From Cytophagia bacterium CHB2 (GTDB lineage: Bacteria > Zhuqueibacterota > Zhuqueibacteria > Zhuqueibacterales > Zhuqueibacteraceae), in contig SZPB01000001.1 of NCBI GenBank assembly GCA_030263535.1, positions 1 to 64,000 on the forward strand: a stretch of 64,000 nucleotides of DNA, read 5' to 3'. A model generated the notes under the pieces. That model saw nothing but the letters and a program-made list of their open reading frames with translations, was not told where the DNA came from and did no database searches. The translations under genes were made by a program, and so were the position numbers. Shown here piece after piece: positions 1 through 8,576 of this stretch. How positions within the stretch are numbered: the first letter of the stretch is position 1; each line of letters starts with the position of its first letter.

Positions 1-1194
1 CGGAGCAAGCCGTTGCAGATGCTCGTCCTGTTGTGCGCCGTGATTTTAATGGCCGGCCAGTGGGCATGCGGGTCAAAGGCGCTCAAGAAAGAGTCCGTCC
101 TGGACACACCCGACAACCATTTCAGCATTGGTATGCGCCGGCTGGATAGCGGCAACATTGCCGAGGCCAAGCAAGAATTCATGCGCGCCAAACAACTCGA
201 TCCCAAATATCCCGAAGCGGATGCCGGGCTCGGTTTGGCGTATGCTTACGAGGGCAATATCGATCAAGCGATGAAAGCCGTCGATGATGCGCTGGGCAAA
301 AACGATAAGTCGGTCGAGTCCCGCATTATCAAAGGCCGCATTCTTAGCATGCGCGTCGCCTCGTTACAGGGAGATGAAGGCAAAAATCAGGATAAGATTG
401 CGGATCTCACCAAAGACGCCGTCAATGAATTTGATCGCGCCCTCAAATTGAATCCCAACAGCGACAAGGCGCATTTTTACAAAGCAGAAGCCTACAAAAC
501 TGCGTATCAATTCGGGCCGGCCGCGGAAGCGTACAGCAAAGTTATCGCGCTGAAAGGTGAATTTGCCGGCCGCGCCGATGCCGGTTATGCCACGATGCAA
601 AAGATTCAACGCGCTGCCCCGGGCACCAAAATCGGCATGAAAATCGCGTTGATTCCTGAAATCGACCGCGCCGATCTTGCCGTGCTGCTGCTGGAAGAAT
701 TGAAGCTTGAAGAAGTTTTCAAAAAGAAACAACAACCCAATTTCGACACCGGTTTCCAAGCCCCGGCAGATCCCACCAAAATGGAACAGCCCAAGGCTGC
801 AGAGTTGCCTGCCGCAACGGATATTGAAACGCATTGGGCAAAAAACTGGATCAAGGATATCATTCGCATCGGCGGCATGGAGGCGTTTCCGGATCACACC
901 TTCCAGCCCGACATGAAAATCACGCGGGCGAACTACGCCACGACGATGCAGAGCATCCTGGTTGCCGTGACCGGCGACAAGGCGCTTACAACGAAATACA
1001 TTGGCGGGCAATCGCGCTTTCCGGACATGCGCAGCGATCATTTTTCTTACAATGCCGCAGCGTTGATGGCTGATCGCGGCATCATGAATGCCGATAAGAT
1101 TACCGGCGCATTCAATCCCGAAGGCCATATGTCCGGCGCAGACGCTTTGCTGGTGATTCGCGATTTTCAGAATGCCTTGCGCATCACCTTTTAA
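1..1194 (+). CDS. TPR and S-layer-homology domain lipoprotein, 5' partial
   Basis: The frame is open to the window edge. The first ATG (position 19) begins directly in a hydrophobic stretch, and the preceding codons encode Arg-Ser-Lys, so the true start probably lies upstream and supplies the basic n-region. The hydrophobic stretch ends at a Cys (QWACGS), which could be a weak lipobox. TPR-like helices follow over about residues 35-190 (for example a segment with NSDKAHFYKAEAY). The C-terminal 130 residues look like one and a half SLH domains: a THWAKNWI start, then FPDHTF and a second FPDM repeat. SLH domains bind cell-wall or envelope polymers. It leads a run of same-strand genes for exported proteins. 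Function is inferred from domains only. Confidence 0.75.
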   Translation, partial: RSKPLQMLVLLCAVILMAGQWACGSKALKKESVLDTPDNHFSIGMRRLDSGNIAEAKQEFMRAKQLDPKYPEADAGLGLAYAYEGNIDQAMKAVDDALGKNDKSVESRIIKGRILSMRVASLQGDEGKNQDKIADLTKDAVNEFDRALKLNPNSDKAHFYKAEAYKTAYQFGPAAEAYSKVIALKGEFAGRADAGYATMQKIQRAAPGTKIGMKIALIPEIDRADLAVLLLEELKLEEVFKKKQQPNFDTGFQAPADPTKMEQPKAAELPAATDIETHWAKNWIKDIIRIGGMEAFPDHTFQPDMKITRANYATTMQSILVAVTGDKALTTKYIGGQSRFPDMRSDHFSYNAAALMADRGIMNADKITGAFNPEGHMSGADALLVIRDFQNALRITF

Positions 1195-1304
1195 CTTCAC
1201 GTGCTGAAATTTTCGAAAACCTCGGCGGGAAGAAAAACCGGCGGTGTTATCACGGGTTTTCTTTCGTCCGGGGTTTTCTGCTGTTGTCGACTGGCGAATA
1301 AACC

Positions 1305-1543
1305 ATGAAGCTTACTTACGATTCACGTCATAACCTCGCTTATGTTTGTTTTCACGAAAAAACTTCTGCCGTGGAGGCTATTCCGATGAGTGATGAAGTC
1401 GTGGTCGATATGGCGCCGGTGGAACGATCTATGGCATTGAATTGCTGAATGCCAATCAACAACTACGTCATGCCGAAACCGGCACTCTCCTTGTCATAAA
1501 CGAAGCAACCGGGGAGCACGCCGAGTTGCCATTGGCATTGTAA
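1305..1543 (+). pseudogene. DUF2283-like small protein, frameshifted
   Basis: From ATG 1305 the reading gives a DUF2283-type start (MKLTYDSRHNLAYVCF, then DEVVVDM). Just after the Pro codon at 1416-1418 the continuation moves to another frame (GGTIYGIELLNANQQL, ending in a TAA at 1541). In the original frame a TGA follows at 1446. Adding one base near 1417 would restore a protein of about 79 residues with the family's typical 'V-D-x-x-x-x-G-x-I-x-G-I-E-x-L' core. So the gene is either a recent pseudogene or carries an assembly or sequencing deletion. DUF2283 proteins are small proteins of unknown function, some near toxin-antitoxin genes. Confidence 0.7.
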
Positions 1544-1621
1544 CCGGCAGCCGTGCGTGTGAAATACTGAAAATAATTTTGAACTTCTGGCGTCGAACAA
1601 CTTAGATCAGGAGGGATAATC

Positions 1622-2857
1622 TTGTCAAAGCAAAACTGGATGAGCCGGGCGCTTGTCGCGCTCGCCTTGTGGGGCATGTCATCAGTCGCATGGTCACAGG
1701 CGGCGCGGCCGCAAACTGCGGAGATCACGGTCGTCGGTTTGGGCGCAGTTTTAGCCGGTGATATGGCGGCTGCCCGCGACAAGGCGATCGATGATGCCAT
1801 GCGCAAAGCCGTGCAACAAGCGCTGGGCACGAACATCAAATCCGAAACGCTGGTGCAGAATTTTCAAATGGTCGAGGATCGCATTCTCGCCTGGTCTGCC
1901 GGCTATGTAAGCAAATATGACATTCTCCGCGAAGGCGCGGGCCAATACGATACCTACGAAGTCGAAATGCGCGCGCAGGTCAATTTGAACGATTTGAAAA
2001 ACGACGACAATGCGCTCGCGGAATTGCTGCAAAAGGAAAACCCGCGTGTGATGGTGATGATCGGCGAGCAGAACATCGGCTACACCGATCGCTATCATTA
2101 TTTCGAAGTCGATCTGACGGTGGCGGAGACCACAATCATCGATGCATTCCGCAACAAAGGCTTCGAAGTCATTGATCCCGGCCAGGCAAAGGAAAATCAA
2201 AATCGCGATCAAATTTTGGCTGCGCTGGAGGGTGACTCCAAAGCTGCAGCCGCAATTGCCGTGGCGCAACAAGCGGAGTTGATCATCACCGGCAAAGCCG
2301 TTGCCAAAGTGGCGCAAACGAATTTGAATCTCGGCGGCATGAAATCCTGCCAGGCGAATATGACGGCAAAAGTTGTGCGCGCCGGCGATGCGCGCATCAT
2401 CGCAACCGCCACGGATAACGCCGCGCACCCGCATATCGACGAAGTCACCGGCGGCACGAAGGCCATTGAAAAAACCGCTAAAAAAGTCGGCGAAACCCTG
2501 TTGACGAAAGTCGTAGCCGAGGCGCAAAAAAATTTCTACAACGAGAACAGCATTACCGTGCAAGTGCAGGGGCACAAAAACTACGGCGACCTGCAACAAT
2601 TTGTCAGCACGATCAAATTCAACCTGCGTGGCTTGAAAAACGTTTACGAGCGCAACACCGCCGGCGGCGTCGCGACCCTGGATCTCAAAATTTTGGGCAC
2701 CGGGGCGCAGCTTGCGCGTGAGCTGGCCAACAAGGATTTGGCGCCCTTCACAGTTGATATCGTGAACGTTTCGCCGAATCGCGTTGACATCAAAATCAAA
2801 CAGCAGGCGGCTGAAATGGAATCTATTTCCACCACGCCTGATTCGACCAATCAATAA
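1622..2857 (+). CDS. Exported FlgT N-terminal/LPP20-like protein
   Basis: 411 residues from a TTG start; an AGGAGGG about 7 nt upstream decides for TTG 1622 over the ATG at 1640. A signal peptide (ALVALALWGMSSVAWSQA) is clear. The next 100 residues (AEITVVGLGAV, then AARDKAIDDAMRKAVQQALG and ETLVQNFQMVEDRI) match the N-terminal fold of flagellar assembly protein T and related LPP20-type lipoproteins. The remainder includes a middle domain of the FlgT/CsgG type that reads like a nucleoside-free Rossmann-like fold. No flagellar genes are nearby, so a role in envelope or secretion-channel assembly together with the adjacent CsgG-like protein is more likely. Family call moderate; role inferred. 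Confidence 0.7.
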   Translation: MSKQNWMSRALVALALWGMSSVAWSQAARPQTAEITVVGLGAVLAGDMAAARDKAIDDAMRKAVQQALGTNIKSETLVQNFQMVEDRILAWSAGYVSKYDILREGAGQYDTYEVEMRAQVNLNDLKNDDNALAELLQKENPRVMVMIGEQNIGYTDRYHYFEVDLTVAETTIIDAFRNKGFEVIDPGQAKENQNRDQILAALEGDSKAAAAIAVAQQAELIITGKAVAKVAQTNLNLGGMKSCQANMTAKVVRAGDARIIATATDNAAHPHIDEVTGGTKAIEKTAKKVGETLLTKVVAEAQKNFYNENSITVQVQGHKNYGDLQQFVSTIKFNLRGLKNVYERNTAGGVATLDLKILGTGAQLARELANKDLAPFTVDIVNVSPNRVDIKIKQQAAEMESISTTPDSTNQ

Positions 2858-2882
2858 TCATGCTTATATGCAAGGAGCCAGT

Positions 2883-3833
2883 ATGACGCACAGAAAATTC
2901 CTGGGATTGGGGATCTTATTCGTTGCCGCGCTTGCCTTAACCACCGGCGCGCCGGCGCAAGAAAAAACCGGCGGCAAAAAACGCGTTGCGGTTTTCTCCT
3001 TCGAGGATAAAACCGACTCACGCAACCGCTGGTATTGGTGGACCGGGCAAGGCGTGGGCGACGGCATGGCGGACATGCTGACAACCACGCTGGTCAAAAG
3101 CGGCAAATACCGCGTCATGGAGCGCGGCGAGATGGACAAGCTTCTGCAAGAGCAGGGGCTGGGCATGTCCGGCGTGGTCAATCCGCAAACCGCGGCGCAA
3201 GCCGGCAAAATGCTCGGCGTTGAATTGGCCGTGATCGGCGCGGTGACAGAGTTCGGCTACAAGAAAGCCTCCACCGGCGGCGCTCTGAAAAAAATCGGCA
3301 TTGGCGCAAGCGTCGGCAAGCAAAGCGCAACCGTCGGCATCGATGTTCGCTTCGTCGATGTCACCAGCGGCGAAATCTTGAAAGCGGAAAACATTCGCAA
3401 AGAAAATTCCAAAGCCGGCATTTCGGTTGATGTTCCGGATTTCCGCTTCAGCGATCAATCCCAATTTGATCAATCCCTGGTGGGCAAGGCCACCCGTGAA
3501 GCGATCGACGACATCGTCAAGTTGCTGGATGAACAAAGCGGGGGCGGCGTGTGGTCGGCGAAAGTGATCATGGTGAAAGACGGCAACGTCATCATCAACT
3601 CCGGCAAGGAAAACGGCGTCAAAGTCGGCGATGTTTTTGTCGTGACACGCAAGGGCGAGGAATTGATCGATCCGGATACCGGCGAGTCCCTAGGCGCTTC
3701 GGAAGAGACTCTGGGTGAAATTCGTGTCACCGACAACAACTACGGCGGCAAAGGCAAGGCTTCATCATGCGCAGTGGTCAGTGGTAGCGGCTATACCAGC
3801 GGCGATGTGGTTAAAGAGAAGAATAAGAAGTAG
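2883..3833 (+). CDS. CsgG-family outer membrane protein with FlgT C-terminal-like domain
   Basis: 316 residues. ATG 2883 follows CAAGGAGCC, and a signal peptide ends near APAQ. Residues about 33-220 follow the CsgG family pattern: KRVAVFSFEDKT, then GVGDGMADMLTTTLVKSGKYRVMERGEMDKLL, and LGVELAVIGAVTEFG. The C-terminal ~90 residues (DGNVIINSGKENGVKVGDVFVV, then EETLGEIRV) resemble the FlgT C-terminal beta-barrel. CsgG proteins form outer-membrane secretion pores or related lipoprotein assemblies. Here there is no lipobox Cys, so it may be a soluble periplasmic relative. It sits 26 nt behind the FlgT_N-like gene, and together the two cover the halves of a FlgT-type protein. Confidence 0.8.
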   Translation: MTHRKFLGLGILFVAALALTTGAPAQEKTGGKKRVAVFSFEDKTDSRNRWYWWTGQGVGDGMADMLTTTLVKSGKYRVMERGEMDKLLQEQGLGMSGVVNPQTAAQAGKMLGVELAVIGAVTEFGYKKASTGGALKKIGIGASVGKQSATVGIDVRFVDVTSGEILKAENIRKENSKAGISVDVPDFRFSDQSQFDQSLVGKATREAIDDIVKLLDEQSGGGVWSAKVIMVKDGNVIINSGKENGVKVGDVFVVTRKGEELIDPDTGESLGASEETLGEIRVTDNNYGGKGKASSCAVVSGSGYTSGDVVKEKNKK

Positions 3834-3903
3834 TGTGCGTTGCAAGGAGAGGGAGGCTGCACACATCACGACGCAGGAAACTTTCAACCAAGGAGAAAGC
3901 CTC

Positions 3904-4965
3904 ATGAGAATTCATCGTAATATCACGCGATTGCTCATTCTGTCAATCGTTCCCATTTTTGCACTGGGCGCTTCCTCACGCGGCGTCAAGCAAACGACTG
4001 TGACGAAAACCAAGTTTCACGGTTTCATGGGCAGTGTGATGAAAATGGGCGGCGGCGACAAGCCGCAGACCGCCACAAATTCGGTTCAGGGGAATCAGCA
4101 GCGCACGGATCAATTCGATGACAAAGGCAAATTGATCAGCACCGCCATCGTCGATCTCGACCGCGAAATCATGATCACTTTCGATCATAAGAAAAAAGAG
4201 CGCACCGAGATGACGTTCGCGCAATGGAAAGAAATGCTGAGTAAAATGGCCAGCTCTTTTTCACAGCCACAACCGAAAGCCAAGAAAAAAGACGAATCCG
4301 CGCCAGAGGTGAAGGTTGATTTTGACGTTAAAGTCACACCGACAGAAGAGACCAAAACGATAGCCGGGTATTCGACCAAGAAAACGATTCTCACCATGAC
4401 CGCGACCGGCACCAAGGAAGCAACACCGCAAGAGCAGGGCGGCAAAGGCGGAATGGTTATCACTTCAGCGATGTGGTTGACGGAGAACGCGCCGGGCTAT
4501 GAAGAGTTATCGGCATTCGGGCGCAAGTTTGCAGAGAAGCTCGGCATGGATATGTCCGCCACTGGGGCGCAAAGCATGCTTGCGGCCTTGCAATCCAACC
4601 CGCAATTGAAAGATGCCATGAAAAAGCTGGCGGAAGAAGGCCAAAAGATGAAGGGCTTTGCCTTGTTGACTGAAAGCAAATTCGAAACGACAGCCATGCC
4701 TGGCGGCCAGAATCCACAAATGTCAGCGGAGGATCAAGAAAAGGCCGCTAAAATGCCGAAGTCGGTCGGCGGCTTGCTCGGCAAAATGATGCCAAAGCCG
4801 AAAAGCGACGAAGGTTCTGGCAGCAACGTGCTCTATGAAACCACGGTAGAAACAACGGAACTCACCACCGAAAATTTTCCGGCAAGCCATTTTACGGCTG
4901 AAGCTTTTGCCGATTACAAACTGGTCAAGCATCCACTGGTCAAGCATCCAATGGTGAACGAATAA
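3904..4965 (+). CDS. Secreted protein of unknown function (DUF4412-like)
   Basis: 353 residues; ATG 3904 after CAAGGAGAAAGCC. An N-terminal signal segment (LLILSIVPIFALGA) is followed by a region with a central motif about converting Fe/substrate-free marker text such as QRTDQFDDKGKLISTAIVDLD and REIMITFDHKKKERTEMTF, which is the shape seen in DUF4412-type periplasmic proteins. The rest is charged and Lys/Gln-rich. The C-terminus repeats the pentapeptide LVKHP/LVKHP. No catalytic motif is visible. Its place between the CsgG-like and FecR-like genes suggests an envelope role. The family match is weak. Confidence 0.6.
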   Translation: MRIHRNITRLLILSIVPIFALGASSRGVKQTTVTKTKFHGFMGSVMKMGGGDKPQTATNSVQGNQQRTDQFDDKGKLISTAIVDLDREIMITFDHKKKERTEMTFAQWKEMLSKMASSFSQPQPKAKKKDESAPEVKVDFDVKVTPTEETKTIAGYSTKKTILTMTATGTKEATPQEQGGKGGMVITSAMWLTENAPGYEELSAFGRKFAEKLGMDMSATGAQSMLAALQSNPQLKDAMKKLAEEGQKMKGFALLTESKFETTAMPGGQNPQMSAEDQEKAAKMPKSVGGLLGKMMPKPKSDEGSGSNVLYETTVETTELTTENFPASHFTAEAFADYKLVKHPLVKHPMVNE

Positions 4966-4987
4966 TTTTCCAGCTAAGGCAAGGATC

Positions 4988-5746
4988 ATGCAACTGCGAC
5001 TGAAGTTTTCAACTTTTGCCTTGGTGGTGTGGTTAATGGCGAGCGGCATGGCGCATGCGCCCGCGCCCGACGCGGTGGGAACCATTAGTTTCGTTTTGGG
5101 CAAAAACGAAGAAGTAACCGTGCTGCGCCGCGAGAGCACCAAATGGCTGCCGGCGCAATTGAAAATGCCGGTGCTGCAAGGCGATCAGATTCAAACCGCA
5201 GCAGAATCACGCTGTGAAATCAAACTCACCGACGGCAGCGTGATTCGCATCGGCGAAAAATCACTTTTTGATTTCGAACAATCGAAACTGGCGCAAAGCA
5301 ACCGGCAAGTTGACGGCACACTGAAGAGCGGGTCGATTTGGGCGAATATTTTCAAGCTCAAATGGGGCCGCGAGAAATTCGAGATCAAATCGCCAACGGC
5401 AGTTTGCGCCGTGCGCGGCACGGTTTATCGCATGGAAGCCGACAGCACGACGCGCATCGCGGTATATGACGGCCAGGTTGACATCGGGCCGGCCAGCGGT
5501 TTGCGCCAACGTTTGCAGCAACAATCGCGTCCCGTTGGCCCGCCGACACAAGTGCCCGGCCCCACGGAAATTCCCGGGCCGTATGAAGTTTCGCTCGATC
5601 AGTGGGTGCGCTTGGTTGCCGGCTTTCAAATCGAGATTCGCGAAAACGGGCGCTATGCCAAATCCAGCATCGACCCCAATCGCGAAGCCGGCGTCGATTG
5701 GATTCAATGGAATTTGCAGCGTGATCGCGAGCTGCAGCAACGATGA
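4988..5746 (+). CDS. FecR-domain exported protein
   Basis: 252 residues; ATG 4988 after GGCAAGGATC, 22 nt past the previous gene. Signal peptide at residues 1-20. The core is a FecR domain (about 30-160): VLQGDQIQTAAESRCEIKL, DGSVIRIGEKS, then LKSGSIWANI and KSPTAVCAVRGTVYRME, with the typical 'SPTAVxxVRGT' signature. FecR beta-helical domains occur in sigma-factor regulators and also in free periplasmic or surface proteins. No ECF sigma gene is adjacent and there is no transmembrane anchor, so it is probably a structural or binding protein of the envelope cluster. A Pro-rich linker (PGPTEIPGPYEV) follows the domain. Confidence 0.75.
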   Translation: MQLRLKFSTFALVVWLMASGMAHAPAPDAVGTISFVLGKNEEVTVLRRESTKWLPAQLKMPVLQGDQIQTAAESRCEIKLTDGSVIRIGEKSLFDFEQSKLAQSNRQVDGTLKSGSIWANIFKLKWGREKFEIKSPTAVCAVRGTVYRMEADSTTRIAVYDGQVDIGPASGLRQRLQQQSRPVGPPTQVPGPTEIPGPYEVSLDQWVRLVAGFQIEIRENGRYAKSSIDPNREAGVDWIQWNLQRDRELQQR

Positions 5747-5788
5747 CGCACAAAACCAACTGTGCAATACTTTGGAACAACACAGACT

Positions 5789-5995
5789 ATGCGAAGGCAA
5801 TTTACACTTGAGTACTGGCTTGATGATGGCTGGTACGTCGGCAAACTGAAGGAAATTCCCGGGATCTTCAGTCAAGGCGAATCGCTGGAAGAGTTGGAAC
5901 AAAACATCCGCGAAGCGCATCAACTGATGATGGCCGAGGAGGCGACCGAATTTCGCGCCGGCGTTCAGACTAAAGAACTGGAAGTTGACGTGTAA
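5789..5995 (+). CDS. hicB: HicB-like antitoxin
   Basis: 68 residues from ATG 5789 (a GTG at 5762 would add 9 residues with no support). The sequence FTLEYWLDDGWYVGKLKEIPG followed by FSQGESLEELEQNIREA is the partial RNase-H-fold core of HicB antitoxins. It is followed without a gap by hicA-like codons, so the order is hicB-hicA. HicB antitoxins bind and neutralise the HicA mRNA interferase and usually repress the operon. There is no C-terminal DNA-binding domain in this short form. Confidence 0.8.
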   Translation: MRRQFTLEYWLDDGWYVGKLKEIPGIFSQGESLEELEQNIREAHQLMMAEEATEFRAGVQTKELEVDV

Positions 5996-6171
5996 AACGG
6001 CGCGATTTCATTCGAGAACTCGTCAATGCCGGCTGCTATTTGAAACGCCATGGCGGCAACCACGACATTTACACGAACCCTAAAAACGGACGAAGTGCGC
6101 CAATACCCCGTCACACCGAGATCAAGGAAAGCCTGTGTGAATTGATCCGCAAACAACTCGGGATCAAATAG
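5992..6171 (+). CDS. hicA: HicA-like mRNA interferase toxin without a canonical start codon
   Basis: Reading from 5995, the codons give KRRDFIRELVNAGCYLKRHGGNHDIYTNP, then IPRHTEIKESLCELIRKQLGIK and a TAG. This is a full HicA double-stranded-RNA-binding-like fold with the catalytic GGxHDIY histidine. The codon where Met is expected (5992-5994) is GTA, and an in-frame TGA lies at 5986-5988, so no ATG/GTG/TTG is available before a TTG near 6040 that would remove the first helix and strand. The toxin is therefore either silenced by a start-codon mutation or affected by a base error at the overlap with hicB (GTGTAAAACGG). Confidence 0.65.
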   Translation, partial: VKRRDFIRELVNAGCYLKRHGGNHDIYTNPKNGRSAPIPRHTEIKESLCELIRKQLGIK

Positions 6172-6221
6172 TGCTCAAAGTTTTGGTTTGACTGCGACAG
6201 CCCGATTGCTTATATTTGACG

Positions 6222-6255
6222 CGCTCGCCAAGTATTTGGCGGGCGTTTTATTTTT
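6222..6255 (+). terminator. Rho-independent terminator after hicBA
   Basis: CGCTCGCCAA (6222-6231), a GTAT loop, then TTGGCGGGCG (6236-6245) form a 10-bp stem with one wobble pair, directly followed by TTTTATTTTT. It separates the hicBA pair from the DUF512 gene. Confidence 0.85.
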
Positions 6256-6291
6256 GACCAAAAATCAATCACATTAATCGAATGAATTTGC

Positions 6292-7581
6292 GTGAAAATC
6301 ATCGCGATTGACAACGCCAGTACCGGCGAAGAACTCGGGTTACGCGTCAACGACGAAATCGTGCGCATCAACGGCCAGCGGGTGCGCGACGTGCTCGACT
6401 ATCGCTATCTCGTCACTGACGAAGAACTCGAACTGGAGGTCAAACGGGAGGGCGAAACTGTCATCTATGAAATTGAAAAAGAAACCGACGACAGCCTCGG
6501 CCTCAATTTCGAGCCGTTGAAAATCCGCGGCTGCGGCAATGATTGCATTTTCTGCTTTGTCGACCAAAATCCCAAAGGCATGCGCTCGACCATGTATTTC
6601 CGGGACGAGGATTTTCGCCTCTCTTTTTTGTCTGGGCATTACGTCACGCTCTCGAATATTTCGCGCGTCGATCTCAAGCGCATCGTGCAGCAGTGCATGA
6701 CGCCGCTATTCATTTCCGTGCATGCCACCGAGCCGAAGATCCGAAAATTCCTGCTCGGCATTAATTTCGACGATCGCTTGCTGGATAAGATTGCCTACCT
6801 CACCGAAAACGGCATCACTCTCAACACGCAAATCGTGTTGTGTCCGGAGATCAATGACGGCGAGGTGTTGCACAAAACGTTGTGGGACCTGGCTAAATTT
6901 TATCCCGGTGTGCGCAGCGTGGCCATCGTGCCGGTGGGCTTGACGAAACATCGCGAGGGTTTGACCAGGATCGCGCCAGTGACGCGAGATTATGCCCGGC
7001 AGTTGCTGCGCATTGCCGATGATTACGCCGCGGAATTCCGCCGGAAGCTTGACACCCATTTCGTTTATCCCTCGGATGAATTTTATATTATTGCCGGCGA
7101 AGCCCTCCCTCCTGCCGCACGCTATGATGCGTTTGACCAAATGGAAAACGGCGTAGGCATGCTGCGCGATTTGTTGAACGATTTTCAGAAGAAACAAATA
7201 AATCGTTTGCCGCAAGTCCTTCCCAAGCCGACCAAAGTCACGCTGGTGACGGCCACGCTGGCCGGGCAATTCATTCAAGAAAATATCGTATCGCGTTTGG
7301 CAGAGATCGAAAATTTCACACCGGAACTCGTAGTGGTCAAAAACAAATTTTATGGCGAGAGCATAACGGTTACCGGCCTGCTCACCGGCCAGGATATTTT
7401 CGCCGCCCTGCACGAACGCGATCTTGGCGCGGCGGTGTTTTTGCCCAAAAGCTGTCTGAATGATAACAATATTTTTCTCGATGATTGGAAGTTGAGCGAA
7501 TTATCGGAAAAACTCGGCGTCCCGGTGGCGCCGCTGCAGAATGATTTCAGCCAGATTTTTTCATTGTTAAATGAATTTTGA
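6292..7581 (+). CDS. DUF512 protein with PDZ-like N-terminus and radical-SAM-like core
   Basis: 429 residues from GTG 6292. A short PDZ-like segment comes first (residues 5-60: AIDNASTGEELGLRVNDEIVRING), followed by a Cys cluster CGNDCIFCFVDQNPKGMR around residue 83 that resembles an Fe-S/radical SAM binding loop, then the DUF512 domain (for example HFVYPSDEFYIIAGE). Length agrees with the family (about 430-450). The precise reaction is unknown. From memory, DUF512 genes sit directly next to der in many Firmicutes and other phyla; here a foreign-looking two-gene cassette lies between them. Confidence 0.88.
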   Translation: MKIIAIDNASTGEELGLRVNDEIVRINGQRVRDVLDYRYLVTDEELELEVKREGETVIYEIEKETDDSLGLNFEPLKIRGCGNDCIFCFVDQNPKGMRSTMYFRDEDFRLSFLSGHYVTLSNISRVDLKRIVQQCMTPLFISVHATEPKIRKFLLGINFDDRLLDKIAYLTENGITLNTQIVLCPEINDGEVLHKTLWDLAKFYPGVRSVAIVPVGLTKHREGLTRIAPVTRDYARQLLRIADDYAAEFRRKLDTHFVYPSDEFYIIAGEALPPAARYDAFDQMENGVGMLRDLLNDFQKKQINRLPQVLPKPTKVTLVTATLAGQFIQENIVSRLAEIENFTPELVVVKNKFYGESITVTGLLTGQDIFAALHERDLGAAVFLPKSCLNDNNIFLDDWKLSELSEKLGVPVAPLQNDFSQIFSLLNEF

Positions 7582-7607
7582 TAAAATCATCATGAAGAAG
7601 TCGAGCC

Positions 7608-8576
7608 ATGATACAATTCCTTGAAGTCAAAAATTTCAAGTCGATCAAGCAGCTTGCCCTGGATTGTAAAAAAATCAACATCATTCTTGGTCGTCCGAAT
7701 ACGGGAAAATCGAACCTTCTGGAAAGCATTGGTCTGTTTTCATTACCCTTAGCGCCTTTAAGGAATCTCAAAGAACTTGTCCGATTTGAAAACATGACGA
7801 ACCTGTTCAATGATCATGATCTCAGCCAGGTTATAGAAATAAATGCCGATACGATGTCCTTGCAAATTAAGTTCGATCGGGGAGAATTCAAGGGCGAACT
7901 CAAAGATAAGGAGCACGGCGGCTCTTTCAAATTCAGTGCGACTCTAAAAGAGATTCGAAACTCGGAGGGGGATTGCAACACGCCGTTTAGATTCTATCGG
8001 TTTGCCACTCTAGAAGTGTTTACCAATCAGGAAGCTGATTTTCTCATGCCGGTAAATGGGGAGAACCTTTCCCAGATTCTTTTAACCAACAAAGAGTCCA
8101 GGAAAATGGCCGCCAACGTATTCAGCGAATACGGCCTCAAGATCGTCTTAAAGCAGAGTGAGAATAAAATCGAAGTCCAGAAAGAAATTGAAGACGCGGT
8201 TATCTCTTTTCCTTATGCGCTGGTTTCAGATACGCTACGTCGAATTGTGTTTCATCATGTCGCGATTGAAACCAACCATGACTCCATCATCATCTTTGAA
8301 GAGCCGGAGGCGCATGCTTTTCCCTACTACACGAAGTTTTTGGCAGAACGGATTGCATTGGATTCATCGAATCAATATTTTATCTCAACACACAATCCCT
8401 ATTTTCTAATTTCGGTTTTAGAAAAAGCGCCAAAAGATGATGTTGGTATTTTTGTAGCCTCCTCGTCAGACTCCGTAACTCAATTAGAAGCTGTTTCGCC
8501 GGAGGCATGCTCTGAGATTCTTGGCCTCGATGCCAGCGTGTTTTTTAATTTGGAGCGATTTCTGGGGGAGACATGA
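7608..8576 (+). CDS. AAA/ABC-type ATPase (OLD/AAA_15-like)
   Basis: 322 residues from ATG 7608. Walker A is GRPNTGKS at residues 28-35, Walker B is SIIIFEEPEAH at 226-236, and a THNPY H-loop lies at 261-265. This is the SMC/RecF/OLD-like ATPase layout with a short coiled insertion. There is no C-terminal nuclease domain; the next gene overlaps by ATGA and looks like a separate partner. Base composition is more A+T-rich than the DUF512 and der genes on either side. Such stand-alone ATPase plus small partner pairs are often anti-phage or plasmid-defence modules (compare PARIS, Gabija, OLD types); that role is inferred. Confidence 0.85.
   Translation: MIQFLEVKNFKSIKQLALDCKKINIILGRPNTGKSNLLESIGLFSLPLAPLRNLKELVRFENMTNLFNDHDLSQVIEINADTMSLQIKFDRGEFKGELKDKEHGGSFKFSATLKEIRNSEGDCNTPFRFYRFATLEVFTNQEADFLMPVNGENLSQILLTNKESRKMAANVFSEYGLKIVLKQSENKIEVQKEIEDAVISFPYALVSDTLRRIVFHHVAIETNHDSIIIFEEPEAHAFPYYTKFLAERIALDSSNQYFISTHNPYFLISVLEKAPKDDVGIFVASSSDSVTQLEAVSPEACSEILGLDASVFFNLERFLGET

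Noticed and set aside
1579-1607. TTGAAC-N17-TTAGAT promoter-like pair
   Set aside because: The -10 lies directly next to the SD of the gene at 1622, leaving no room for a normal transcript start.
1751-2854. 367-codon minus-strand frame
   Set aside because: Antisense to the FlgT_N-like gene, which has a signal peptide and SD; the minus frame has no motif.
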